From: JAJRRH01 sp047638815
GTDB taxonomy: Bacteria > Bacteroidota > Bacteroidia > Flavobacteriales_D > JABDKJ01
Reading direction: 5' to 3'
Length of the DNA stretch: 64,000 nt
Assembly (NCBI GenBank): GCA_047638815.1
Contig: JBLIMR010000001.1
Coordinates: forward strand, 62,001-126,000
Both the position numbers and the translations under genes were made by a program. Shown one piece after another: positions 34,513-42,978 of the stretch (within the stretch, counting starts at the first letter, position 1; the number at the start of each line of letters is the position of its first letter). The notes below the pieces were generated by a model. It saw only the letters and a list, made by a program, of their open reading frames with translations. It searched no databases and had not been told where the DNA came from.

Positions 34513-36129
34513 CTAAGTTACGTTCTCTGAAAGTAAATTTATACTCACGGTAGTCAAATCTTTTGAGGGAAATTGACTTGAAACTGCCTTGTTTGGGTAA
34601 AGACCCGCTCTTCCAGCCATTTCAATAAACACATCATGTTCAACGATATATTGATCCGTATAACCATGCGTTGAATCATAAGCGATAACAGCTGTTTTAC
34701 CGAGGTTATCTCTGGTTTTTTCTGGGGCAATACTATGTAATTCAATTAGTAGCAATCCGTGTTTCTTAACGTATGGTTTCCAAGATTCAAAATGTGTAAC
34801 CAGATTCTGCTCCAGTTCACCACTAGGAATTCTTCTCCCACGGAAAGCGTAGGCTCCAGAACTGACACCATCTTTTTTGTTGGTGTATCCTTCAGGTTTT
34901 TTATAAACTCTATTGTGGTCAAGGAAGGATCGTATATTCAATATATCACCAAGATGTATCTGGTATTCCTCTTGAAGTACTGCGGCCAATGAATCTGGAT
35001 CACCGATGTCTCCGAAATGAATATGCGCTTCTATTCCAGCTTTTTTGAGATTACATCTTGTTACGTCTATCGCGGCTTGATTGAAGTCAGAACCAATAAT
35101 CAAGAGCGGATGTTCATCCATCTGTTCACCTCTCTTTGTATGATTTTTTACGGTATTGTACATGTGCTCAAGAAGAGCACCATTTCCACATCCCATGTCT
35201 GCTATTCCTTTCGGTTGTTCTTCAATTGGTTTATTAAAAATCTCAATGATTATCTGATCCAATTTTTTAAAATAGGTATCATGTGCACCACCACTTCCCC
35301 AAACATTCATCGTTCTGTCTACATGGATTTCAGGTCCATTTGGCTCACGATCCCAAAGCAAATCTCCTTTCACGAAAATCAGTTCTTCAAGATTAATAAA
35401 CGTAGGTAAATAAGATACGGTAACACCAAATGCAGCGGCTCTTTTCATGAAAAACTCTCCAAGTGAAGTAAATTGTTCAGAATCATTAAGCCAGGTAATG
35501 TTTTTTAAGAATTCAATCAATATTGACCAATGATTTTGGTCGTTATGACTTTTCAATATTTTATTTTCTCCAATAAACTCATTCATGCCGAGACTAACCA
35601 AAATAGGCCCTAGAACAATGCCATTCATATGGTTTATCATTTGTTTTTTCAAATGATCACTTGCCGTAGTTTCTTGCAGACCCCAGTTATTAATGACATT
35701 ATTGAGTCCCTGTTTAAATATTGCCATCTCTTGATCATTGAATCCATTCTTTAACAGATTGTTCATCTTTATACCCACAGGGTAAAACTCAAAGGCTTTT
35801 TCATAGTAAGACTTGAATTCCATCATTTCCAGTCCCTTATCATTGATGGAATAGTATCGATCCTCACCAGATTTAACTATTTCATGTTGCATCCAACCCT
35901 GAGAACAAAGTATTCTTAAGGCAACATTGAGGTATCCTTCATTGGCGTGATGCTTCTCTCGTAATTCTGTTAGTGAAACTTTGTCATTCAAGGAAAAACT
36001 TTCACAAATACCCCTACTATTTAGTGCTGTACAAGTTGATATTAGCGCAAATCCTTCAAGTTGCTGAAATAACTTAGCCCTAAGTACTTTCTTATCTTCT
36101 TTTGATAGTGGTTGATTGTTCTTCTCCAT
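34513..36129 (-). CDS. Large SAM-dependent methyltransferase of unusual architecture
   Basis: The 538-residue protein has an N-terminal winged-helix-like segment (LFQQLEGFALISTCTALNSR to ALRILCSQGWMQ), a long middle part with GEFFMKRAAAFGVTVSYL, and a C-terminal Rossmann methyltransferase with motif I KGIADMGCGNGALLEHMY, acidic motif LLIIGSDFNQAAIDV and SFLDHNRVY. It is much larger than small-molecule methyltransferases of this fold and resembles the long methyltransferases linked to polyketide systems, but no polyketide genes are near. The substrate is unknown. Confidence 0.72.
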   Translation of the reverse strand: MEKNNQPLSKEDKKVLRAKLFQQLEGFALISTCTALNSRGICESFSLNDKVSLTELREKHHANEGYLNVALRILCSQGWMQHEIVKSGEDRYYSINDKGLEMMEFKSYYEKAFEFYPVGIKMNNLLKNGFNDQEMAIFKQGLNNVINNWGLQETTASDHLKKQMINHMNGIVLGPILVSLGMNEFIGENKILKSHNDQNHWSILIEFLKNITWLNDSEQFTSLGEFFMKRAAAFGVTVSYLPTFINLEELIFVKGDLLWDREPNGPEIHVDRTMNVWGSGGAHDTYFKKLDQIIIEIFNKPIEEQPKGIADMGCGNGALLEHMYNTVKNHTKRGEQMDEHPLLIIGSDFNQAAIDVTRCNLKKAGIEAHIHFGDIGDPDSLAAVLQEEYQIHLGDILNIRSFLDHNRVYKKPEGYTNKKDGVSSGAYAFRGRRIPSGELEQNLVTHFESWKPYVKKHGLLLIELHSIAPEKTRDNLGKTAVIAYDSTHGYTDQYIVEHDVFIEMAGRAGLYPNKAVSSQFPSKDLTTVSINLLSENVT

Positions 36130-36231
36130 GCAGACTTATACTTGATTTCTACTGGAAAGTTACATTATAAACGGCTTTAAGGCAAGATGTTAGAATATGT
36201 TTAATAAAAACCTTTTCTGCGTTTCTTGAAC

Positions 36232-36831
36232 TTAAATAGGTTTTTTAAAAATTCCGAACAACTCCATGCCTATTCTGGGTTGAATGGAATTGCGACTTAT
36301 CTCGAAAGTTTGTATGGAAAAATGAGGTTTAAGATAACGGAGGTATTCTTCCTTCGAACCTCCAAAAGGTCTCTTATTTTGATCATCCGTTAAGGGACTG
36401 TCAAACCATAAGCCAACTAACTTACCTCCTGGCATCAATAAGGCATTCATCTTTTTCGCGTAATTCTCTCTCGTAGAAGCTAGAGGCGGAAAGGAGCAGA
36501 AAAAAGTTTGTTCTATTATCAATTCATATTCCCCAGAGTGCATGAAAAAATCATCTTTAATAAGGTGTGATTTTGGGAAATCAGGAACCCGCTTAGCAAA
36601 GTTATTTAATGGAATATCAGATATATCCATCACGAACACATTTCTAAAGCCAGTATTATGTAGATATTCAGCTTCATACGCGTTGCCAGCACCCGGTATG
36701 AGAATGGAAATATCTTTGTTTTCTAATTGATCGAAATATTCCTTTAAAGGAGTTGAGGGGTATCCAATATCCCATCCCGTACTTTGCTTACGATATCTCT
36801 TACTCCAATATTGCTCTGTTTCAATATCCAT
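36232..36831 (-). CDS. TPMT-family (thiopurine methyltransferase-like) methyltransferase
   Basis: The 199-residue protein begins YWSKRYRKQSTGWDIGYPS, the family N-terminus, with SAM motif ILIPGAGNAYEAEYLH and acidic VFVMDIS. Bacterial members methylate thiols, selenium or tellurium compounds, or halides; the specific substrate cannot be told. It is one of three methyltransferase genes on the minus strand between 34.5 and 38.3 kb. Confidence 0.88.
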   Translation of the reverse strand: MDIETEQYWSKRYRKQSTGWDIGYPSTPLKEYFDQLENKDISILIPGAGNAYEAEYLHNTGFRNVFVMDISDIPLNNFAKRVPDFPKSHLIKDDFFMHSGEYELIIEQTFFCSFPPLASTRENYAKKMNALLMPGGKLVGLWFDSPLTDDQNKRPFGGSKEEYLRYLKPHFSIQTFEISRNSIQPRIGMELFGIFKKPI

Positions 36832-36849
36832 CTAGAGAAAGTATTTTGT

Positions 36850-37437
36850 CTATCGGTGTTTGCCTCCAGTCCAGCCCTTTTTTGCAAGGAATTTATCCCC
36901 AGATTCAATGGCGGCATCTTCTATAGTTGTTCCCATAGAATCATTCCAACGATTGAGATAACCAAAAAGAGCAATAACACCCATCATCTCTACGATTTCA
37001 CCATCATCCCAATGTTTCTTAAGGTTGGCTTGGATGATTTGATCCACACCATTTGGCACCAGTGAAGCCGCGACAGAAAAATCTAAAGCTGCTCTTTCGG
37101 CCTCAGAAAAAGCAGAATGTGTTTTATAATCCCAAATGTTTTCCAATTGGTCAATATTCCCATCATAACGTTCGGCAGCACGAATGGTATGAGCCTGGCA
37201 ATATTGACAGCCTGTTGCATTGCTTGAAACATAGGCCATTAATCTTTTAAGCGCACTGGTGACACGTCCGTGATTTGCCATCACAGAAGTATTCATACTC
37301 ACGAAAGCCTTCGCTATATCAGGTCTTATCTGCATAGTTCTGATGCTATTGGGACAAAACCCTAGAGTCTCATTGTAGAATTTCACCATTTCTTCAATGG
37401 CTGGGTCATCTATGTCTATTGGATTTACTAGTGGCAT
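36850..37437 (-). CDS. Carboxymuconolactone decarboxylase / AhpD-like protein
   Basis: The 195-residue protein has the AhpD-type active site CQYCQAHTIRAAE (Cys-x2-Cys with a histidine three residues later), the pattern of peroxidase-linked AhpD proteins rather than of the true decarboxylase. It probably handles peroxide or other electrophiles by thiol chemistry. It lies 18 bases upstream of the TPMT-like gene on the same strand. Confidence 0.86.
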   Translation of the reverse strand: MPLVNPIDIDDPAIEEMVKFYNETLGFCPNSIRTMQIRPDIAKAFVSMNTSVMANHGRVTSALKRLMAYVSSNATGCQYCQAHTIRAAERYDGNIDQLENIWDYKTHSAFSEAERAALDFSVAASLVPNGVDQIIQANLKKHWDDGEIVEMMGVIALFGYLNRWNDSMGTTIEDAAIESGDKFLAKKGWTGGKHR

Positions 37438-37521
37438 TTATTTTGTTTTACAAGTTATTTTTGATGAGGTTGAAAATGCAAGTCTTTCAATCAATATTTT
37501 AATTGTAGCCGACAAACCGAC

Positions 37522-38289
37522 TTAATTTTTCTTACACCAGTAGATGATTTCACCTATTGGTAGCGAATATCTTTGCACAAGTTTTGGATCGAGTTCCGAT
37601 GTAAGATCCACTTGTACAACCTCAAAGCCAGCGGCAGATAATCTCTTGGGATAATCAAGACCATACAGTCTTAGATGATCTTCTTGCCAAAAATGTTTCT
37701 CTCTCTCTTTAGGGTCAGTAATTGAAGCATCTTCGTATGTTTCTTGTCGTGTTGTATCCATTGGAACTTGGAATATACCCCACCCGCCTGGTTTCATAAC
37801 TCGATAGAATTCGCGCATCACTTTGGCATCATCATCAACATGCTCAAGCAGATGATTGCCCAGCAAAACATCAAAGCTATTATTATCAAATGGGATATCA
37901 TGAACATCCATTTTAATATCTGCCCAAGGAGAATATAAATCTCCTGTGACAACATCAAGGTTGTTCATTTTTTTGAATTTTTTAAGAAAACAATACTCAG
38001 GGGCAAGATGTAGTAGCTTTATATTTTCTGTTGTAAAATTTGTTCTATCCCTCAAGAACAACCACAGTAAACGATGTCTTTCTAAGGACATAGAGTCTGG
38101 AGCAAGTGCATTTGCACGTGGATTATTTCTACCGTAAGAAAACATCTTTCGATACTTTTTTCCATTGATAGGATCTTCAAAATTGGATCCACGATAAAAT
38201 GGTGAGACCAATATCATAGCAAAATGAGCAATTTTATGCAGCTGATGTCTTGGCACATGTTTTACAAAAAACTGAATAATCTTCCTCAT
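37522..38289 (-). CDS. SAM-dependent methyltransferase (type 11)
   Basis: The 255-residue protein has a basic helical N-terminus (MRKIIQFFVKHVPRHQLHKI), then a methyltransferase core: LLHLAPEYCFLKKF for the glycine loop, MDVHDIPFDNNSFDVLLGNHLLEHVDDD and VMKPGGWGIFQVPMD. The glycine loop lacks the usual GxGxG, so SAM binding needs care. It may act on a polysaccharide or lipid precursor; substrate unknown. Confidence 0.82.
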   Translation of the reverse strand: MRKIIQFFVKHVPRHQLHKIAHFAMILVSPFYRGSNFEDPINGKKYRKMFSYGRNNPRANALAPDSMSLERHRLLWLFLRDRTNFTTENIKLLHLAPEYCFLKKFKKMNNLDVVTGDLYSPWADIKMDVHDIPFDNNSFDVLLGNHLLEHVDDDAKVMREFYRVMKPGGWGIFQVPMDTTRQETYEDASITDPKEREKHFWQEDHLRLYGLDYPKRLSAAGFEVVQVDLTSELDPKLVQRYSLPIGEIIYWCKKN

Positions 38290-38324
38290 CTATTTGTGGC
38301 GATATTTTGAATAAATATTATGAT

Positions 38325-41300
38325 TTATGCTTCAACAACAGTCTTTCCGTGACACTTCTTATATTTCTTACCACTGCCACAAGGGCAAGCATCATTTCTT
38401 CCCACCTTTTTTTCGCTTCTTATTGGTTGCGTAACTTTAGGTCTTTCGGCCTCTCCGCCTTGAGTTCTTTGTCCACTTTTAGATCCTCCAACATCGGCAC
38501 GTGAAGTTTTTAACTTACTCAAATCTTCATATTTCTTCTGCTCAACCTGCTTTACTTGACCCATGCTTGCCGGTAAACTTGCTTTAACCAAGAAAGAACC
38601 GATGTCATCATTCAACTCGTGACTCATGCTTTTGAAAAGGTCAAATGATTCAAGTTTGTAAATTAGTAGTGGATCTTTTTGCTCATAGCCAGCATATTGA
38701 ACCGACTGTCTCAAATCATCCATTTCTCGTAGGTGATCTTTCCATTTGTTATCAATGAAACCAAGAGTAACACTCTTCTCTAACTCCTCCATAACGTTGG
38801 ATGCATTAGATGTATACGCTTGCTCAAGATTGGTGGTAAGATTCATTGTTTTCATTCCATCGGTTAGTGGAATGACGATGTTCTTATATTTCTCACGCTC
38901 GTTTTCGTAGACGTTTTTAATAACTGGAAATACTTTTTGCGCAAGAACTTCGGTTTTATTTTTGTATTGAGAATAGGATGCGTGATATACCTTATCAATG
39001 ATATCCTCAACTTTCATAATGTTCAAATCATCTTCCGATATTGGAGCCTCAATCGAAAGTGATCTTGCGAGATCCAATTGGAAATTTTCATAATCCTTAG
39101 TATCATGATGGGTAGCAGAGATGGTTTCAGAAAGATCATAGAATATATTTGCAATGTCGATCGCAATTCTTTTACCCTGAAGCGCATTTCTTCTTCTCTT
39201 ATAAACCGCTTCTCTTTGCGTATTCATAACATCATCATACTCCAGTAGTTTCTTTCGTACCCCAAAGTTATTTTCTTCAACTTTTGTTTGGGCTCGTTCA
39301 ATAGATTTTGAAATCATAGAATGCTGTATAACTTCACCATCTTCGTGACCCATTCTATCCATCATCTTTGATATTCTGTCAGAACCAAAAAGTCTCATGA
39401 GGTGATCTTCTAGAGAAACAAAAAATTGAGAAGAACCAGGATCCCCTTGTCGACCAGCACGACCTCTTAACTGACGGTCGACTCGTCTAGAGTCATGACG
39501 TTCGGTGCCAATAATGGCTAGTCCTCCAGCGGCTTTAACTTCTTCACTCAACTTAATATCCGTTCCCCTACCTGCCATGTTGGTGGCGATAGTCACTGTG
39601 CCAGTCTTTCCGGCTTCGGCTACAACATCTGCTTCATGCTGATGTCTCTTGGCATTTAGAACATTATGTTTGATTTTTCTCATGCCGAGTGCTTTACTAA
39701 GCAACTCCGAGATTTCAACATTTGTCGTTCCTACAAGTACCGGCCTGCCCTTACTTTGAAGATTTACAACTTCATCAATGATGGCATTATATTTTTCTCT
39801 TTGTGTCTTATATACTAAATCATTTCTATCATCTCTAGAAATGGGTCGGTTTGTTGGAATTACGACAACATCTAATTTATAAATATCCCAAAATTCACCA
39901 GCTTCCGTTTCGGCTGTACCTGTCATACCCGCAAGTTTGTGGTACATTCTGAAGAAATTCTGAAGTGTAACTGTGGCATAAGTTTGTGTTGCAGCTTCAA
40001 CTTTTACATTTTCTTTAGACTCTATAGCCTGATGTAATCCATCCGAATATCTTCGGCCTTCCATCATACGACCCGTTTGCTCATCAACTATTTTCACCTT
40101 GTTATCGACAACGATGTACTCTACATCTTTTTCGAACAATGCATATGCTTTCAAAAGCTGATTAATGGTGTGAATTCTTTCAGATTTAATGGAGTAGTCT
40201 CTCATCAGTTCAGATTTCTGTTTCACTAATTCATCATCCGCTAATCCAGAATTTTCGAGATCTACGAGTCGTTCACCAATATTTGGCATAATGAAAAAAT
40301 CTGGGTCGTCAGCACCGGAAATAAGGTCAATTCCTTTTTCTGTCATTTCGATGCTATTGGACTTTTCATCAATTGTAAAGAAAAGCGGCTCATCTGCTTT
40401 GTACATTTCTTTACTGCTATCCTGCATGTAAAATGCTTCGGTCTTGAGCATGTGTGATTTAATGCCAGGCTCACTCATGAATTTTATCAAAGCTTTGTGC
40501 TTTGGCAAACCTCTGTATGCTCTGAACAATGCTAAACCACCATTGGTAAGATCTTCCTTATTTACTTTTCCATCATCAATATTTCCAAGTAGTTTCTTCG
40601 AATCCGTTAAAAAAGTATTGGTCAATTTTTTTTGTTCGGCAATCAAGCGCTCTACTTTCGGCTTGAGTTCATTGAATTCGTGAATATCACCTTTTGGCAC
40701 TGGGCCGGAAATGATCAAAGGCGTTCTTGCATCATCAACAAGGACAGAATCGACCTCATCCACTATTGCGAAATGGTGTTTTCTTTGAACCAAACCATTA
40801 GGGTCTGACGTCATATTGTCTCTCAGATAATCGAAACCAAACTCATTATTAGTACCATAGGTAATATCAGCTTTATATGCCTTTCTTCTTTCTGGAGAAT
40901 TCGATTGAGTCTTATCAATAACGTCAATGGTCATTCCATGAAATTGGAATATTGGCCCCATCCATTCTGCATCCCTAAGTGCTAGGTAATTATTAACGGT
41001 AACCAAGTGAACACCCTTTCCAGAAAGAGCGTTAAGGTATACTGGCAAGGTCGCAACCAAAGTTTTTCCTTCCCCAGTTTGCATTTCGGCAATTTTACCT
41101 TTATGAAGAACGATGCCACCAAACAACTGAACGTCATAGTGTATCATATTCCACTGGATTAAATTACCAGCAGCCTCCCAAGAGTTTTTCCAAATGGCTG
41201 TATCACCATCGATATCGACAAAATCTTTTGAAGCAGCTAAGTCTCGATCATATTGTGTTGCTGTTACCTTCAGAGTTTCATTTTCGGTCAATCTTCTTGC

Positions 41301-41660
41301 CGTTTCTTTAACAACCGCAAATGCTTCTGGTAACAATTCAAGCAGTACTAATTCCAATTCCTCATCAGATTGTTTAACAAGCGCATCGATTTGTTCGTAG
41401 AATCTCTCTTTCTCTTCTATATCAATTGACTTGTCATTTCCTTTCTCCTCTAATGCTGAAATTTCATTGTTAATGGTCTCCAATCTAGATTTGATGATAG
41501 ATTTGAAGTAATCCGTTTTTGCTCGAAGTTCGTCATCACTTAAGGTGTCAAGCTTAGCAAATTCCTCGTTGCATTTCTCTATGAGGTGCTGTTCAGCTTT
41601 ATAATCTTTAGTCGATTTGTCTCCAAATACTTTTTTAATTGTCTTTGTTAATCCAAACAT
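38325..41660 (-). CDS. secA: Preprotein translocase ATPase SecA
   Basis: SecA pushes preproteins through SecYEG using ATP. The 1111-residue length is more than the usual 900 because of an insertion of about 90 residues before the Walker A motif MQTGEGKT (193-200), a known Bacteroidetes trait. The DEAD-like VDEVDSVLVDDARTPLIISG, the helicase-type GRAGRQGDPG and the C-terminal SEC-C zinc domain GRNDACPCGSGKKYKKCHG are all present. The 294 bases upstream of its start hold no gene I could support and no clear promoter. Confidence 0.97.
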   Translation of the reverse strand: MFGLTKTIKKVFGDKSTKDYKAEQHLIEKCNEEFAKLDTLSDDELRAKTDYFKSIIKSRLETINNEISALEEKGNDKSIDIEEKERFYEQIDALVKQSDEELELVLLELLPEAFAVVKETARRLTENETLKVTATQYDRDLAASKDFVDIDGDTAIWKNSWEAAGNLIQWNMIHYDVQLFGGIVLHKGKIAEMQTGEGKTLVATLPVYLNALSGKGVHLVTVNNYLALRDAEWMGPIFQFHGMTIDVIDKTQSNSPERRKAYKADITYGTNNEFGFDYLRDNMTSDPNGLVQRKHHFAIVDEVDSVLVDDARTPLIISGPVPKGDIHEFNELKPKVERLIAEQKKLTNTFLTDSKKLLGNIDDGKVNKEDLTNGGLALFRAYRGLPKHKALIKFMSEPGIKSHMLKTEAFYMQDSSKEMYKADEPLFFTIDEKSNSIEMTEKGIDLISGADDPDFFIMPNIGERLVDLENSGLADDELVKQKSELMRDYSIKSERIHTINQLLKAYALFEKDVEYIVVDNKVKIVDEQTGRMMEGRRYSDGLHQAIESKENVKVEAATQTYATVTLQNFFRMYHKLAGMTGTAETEAGEFWDIYKLDVVVIPTNRPISRDDRNDLVYKTQREKYNAIIDEVVNLQSKGRPVLVGTTNVEISELLSKALGMRKIKHNVLNAKRHQHEADVVAEAGKTGTVTIATNMAGRGTDIKLSEEVKAAGGLAIIGTERHDSRRVDRQLRGRAGRQGDPGSSQFFVSLEDHLMRLFGSDRISKMMDRMGHEDGEVIQHSMISKSIERAQTKVEENNFGVRKKLLEYDDVMNTQREAVYKRRRNALQGKRIAIDIANIFYDLSETISATHHDTKDYENFQLDLARSLSIEAPISEDDLNIMKVEDIIDKVYHASYSQYKNKTEVLAQKVFPVIKNVYENEREKYKNIVIPLTDGMKTMNLTTNLEQAYTSNASNVMEELEKSVTLGFIDNKWKDHLREMDDLRQSVQYAGYEQKDPLLIYKLESFDLFKSMSHELNDDIGSFLVKASLPASMGQVKQVEQKKYEDLSKLKTSRADVGGSKSGQRTQGGEAERPKVTQPIRSEKKVGRNDACPCGSGKKYKKCHGKTVVEA

Positions 41661-41954
41661 GTATTAAATTTCTTGTTTTCAAGTTCGATTATCAATTACA
41701 GAAAATTGAACTTTGTGTTACTGAGATCTAAAGCAATAATTCTTTTCGATCTTCATTTTGAGCTAGTCAAAAACCCCGCCAAGCCAATAAATTGGATATA
41801 AGCATGACAATAAGGCAAAAGTAAAGTTAAGTAATAGCATTACAAAGCCAGAATGAGAAGAATATTCCTACTGAAGGAAGTTATTTTCTCAGATTAAGAT
41901 CCGATTGTAAACCAGAGCATCTGGTCTAGGTAAAAGGGTTTGCTAAAATATTGT

Positions 41955-42176
41955 CTAATACTCGTCTTCGTTGAAAAAGAAGTCTTCTTTAGAGGGATAA
42001 TCCGGCCAGATCTCTTCGATACTTTCATAAACTTCACCTTCATCTTCCATTTCTTGCAGATTCTCTACAATTTCGATTGGTGCAGCTGTACGTAATGTGA
42101 AGTCAATAAGCTCATCTTTGGTTGCCGGCCAAGGAGCGTCTTCTAAGTGTGATACGAGTTCAAGAGTCCAGTACAT
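41955..42176 (-). CDS. Small conserved DUF2795-like protein
   Basis: The 73-residue acidic protein begins MYWTLELVSHLEDAPWPATK and ends EEIWPDYPSKEDFFFNEDEY, a sequence strongly conserved in Bacteroidetes. DUF2795-like proteins have no known function. The start ATG at 42176 is used; the longer reading from 42212 would lie upstream of the promoter's transcription start. Confidence 0.85.
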   Translation of the reverse strand: MYWTLELVSHLEDAPWPATKDELIDFTLRTAAPIEIVENLQEMEDEGEVYESIEEIWPDYPSKEDFFFNEDEY

Positions 42177-42200
42177 ATTACCTGTTTTTTTTAATTTTCG

Positions 42201-42231
42201 CAAACATATCATTTAAAAAATTAAAAATCAA
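42201..42231 (-). promoter_or_regulatory. Promoter for the DUF2795-like gene
   Basis: Minus-strand TTG (42229-42231), a 20-base spacer, and TATGTTTG (42201-42208), a perfect TAnnTTTG. The transcript would start near 42195, about 19 bases before the ATG. Confidence 0.65.
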
Positions 42232-42283
42232 CACTTTTACAAAAGCTTTAAAAAGCTAAATAACAACACGTTAAGGGTGCTTG

Positions 42284-42832
42284 TTAGCCTTTTGTCTTCC
42301 AGGGGACTTCATTTGCACCTACTTCTAACGCAATCTTCCTTGCCAAAACGAACAGAAAATCAGATAATCGGTTTAGGTAAATGATATATTTAGCTTCAAT
42401 ATTTTCAATTTCTGATAAGCGAATGACCATTCTTTCAGCTCTCCTACATACCGATCTGGCAATGTGACAATTTGACACAACTTTGTGACCACCGGGCAGA
42501 ATGAAAGAAGTCATTTTGGGAAGATCTTCATTCATTTTATCAATGCCTTTTTCTAAGAACGAGGTATCTTCTGGAACCAAATCAGGCAAGTCATAACCAG
42601 TGAAGTTTTCTTCAGCCGCAAGATTAGACCCAATAACAAACAAGTTTTCTTGAATTTCCCTAATTACAGGTTGCATTTCCTTGAGTTCATCAAAGTCGCC
42701 AAGTAATCCTATCCAGGAGTTCAATTCATCTACTGTACCGTAGGCTTCAATTTTTGGATCTCCTTTGGAAACTCTTGTTCCACCAACTAATGAAGTTTGG
42801 CCGCCATCACCTGTTTTGGTATAAATTTTCAT
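42284..42832 (-). CDS. ATP:cob(I)alamin adenosyltransferase (PduO type)
   Basis: The enzyme attaches the adenosyl group to cobalamin to make coenzyme B12. The 182-residue protein has MKIYTKTGDGGQTSLVGGTRVSK, the ATP loop, and FILPGGHKVVSNCHIARSVCRRAERM. It fits the PduO family in length. No B12 synthesis gene is adjacent; the strain probably imports or salvages the vitamin. Confidence 0.94.
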   Translation of the reverse strand: MKIYTKTGDGGQTSLVGGTRVSKGDPKIEAYGTVDELNSWIGLLGDFDELKEMQPVIREIQENLFVIGSNLAAEENFTGYDLPDLVPEDTSFLEKGIDKMNEDLPKMTSFILPGGHKVVSNCHIARSVCRRAERMVIRLSEIENIEAKYIIYLNRLSDFLFVLARKIALEVGANEVPWKTKG

Positions 42833-42847
42833 GGTTAATATTTTTCA

Positions 42848-42855
42848 CAAAGTTA
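42848..42855 (-). promoter_or_regulatory. Candidate -7 promoter element for the cobalamin adenosyltransferase gene
   Basis: Minus-strand TAACTTTG, a perfect TAnnTTTG, 15 bases before the ATG at 42832. No good -33 box is visible. Confidence 0.45.
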
Positions 42856-42929
42856 AGTTTTTAGATTTATGGGTAGTTCATTACCCCCACTGTCAATTCC
42901 AATCCAATATGTTGCATAGTGTACATGCT

Positions 42930-42961
42930 TTTGCGTCAGCGTTGTTAGTTTTTTACCTTTG
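42930..42961 (+). promoter_or_regulatory. Promoter for the TonB receptor operon
   Basis: TTTG at 42930-42933, a 20-base spacer and TACCTTTG at 42954-42961. An AGGAG at 42974-42978 touches the ATG and is too close to serve as a Shine-Dalgarno site. Confidence 0.65.
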
Positions 42962-42978
42962 ATGTATTATACTAGGAG

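Noticed and set aside
41661..41954. Gap upstream of secA searched for a small gene, RNA or secM-like regulator
   Set aside because: No ORF with a credible start, no hairpin and no clear promoter motif could be supported.
42974..42978. AGGAG as a Shine-Dalgarno site for the TonB receptor gene
   Set aside because: It touches the ATG, with no room for spacing, and Shine-Dalgarno sites are generally not used in this phylum.
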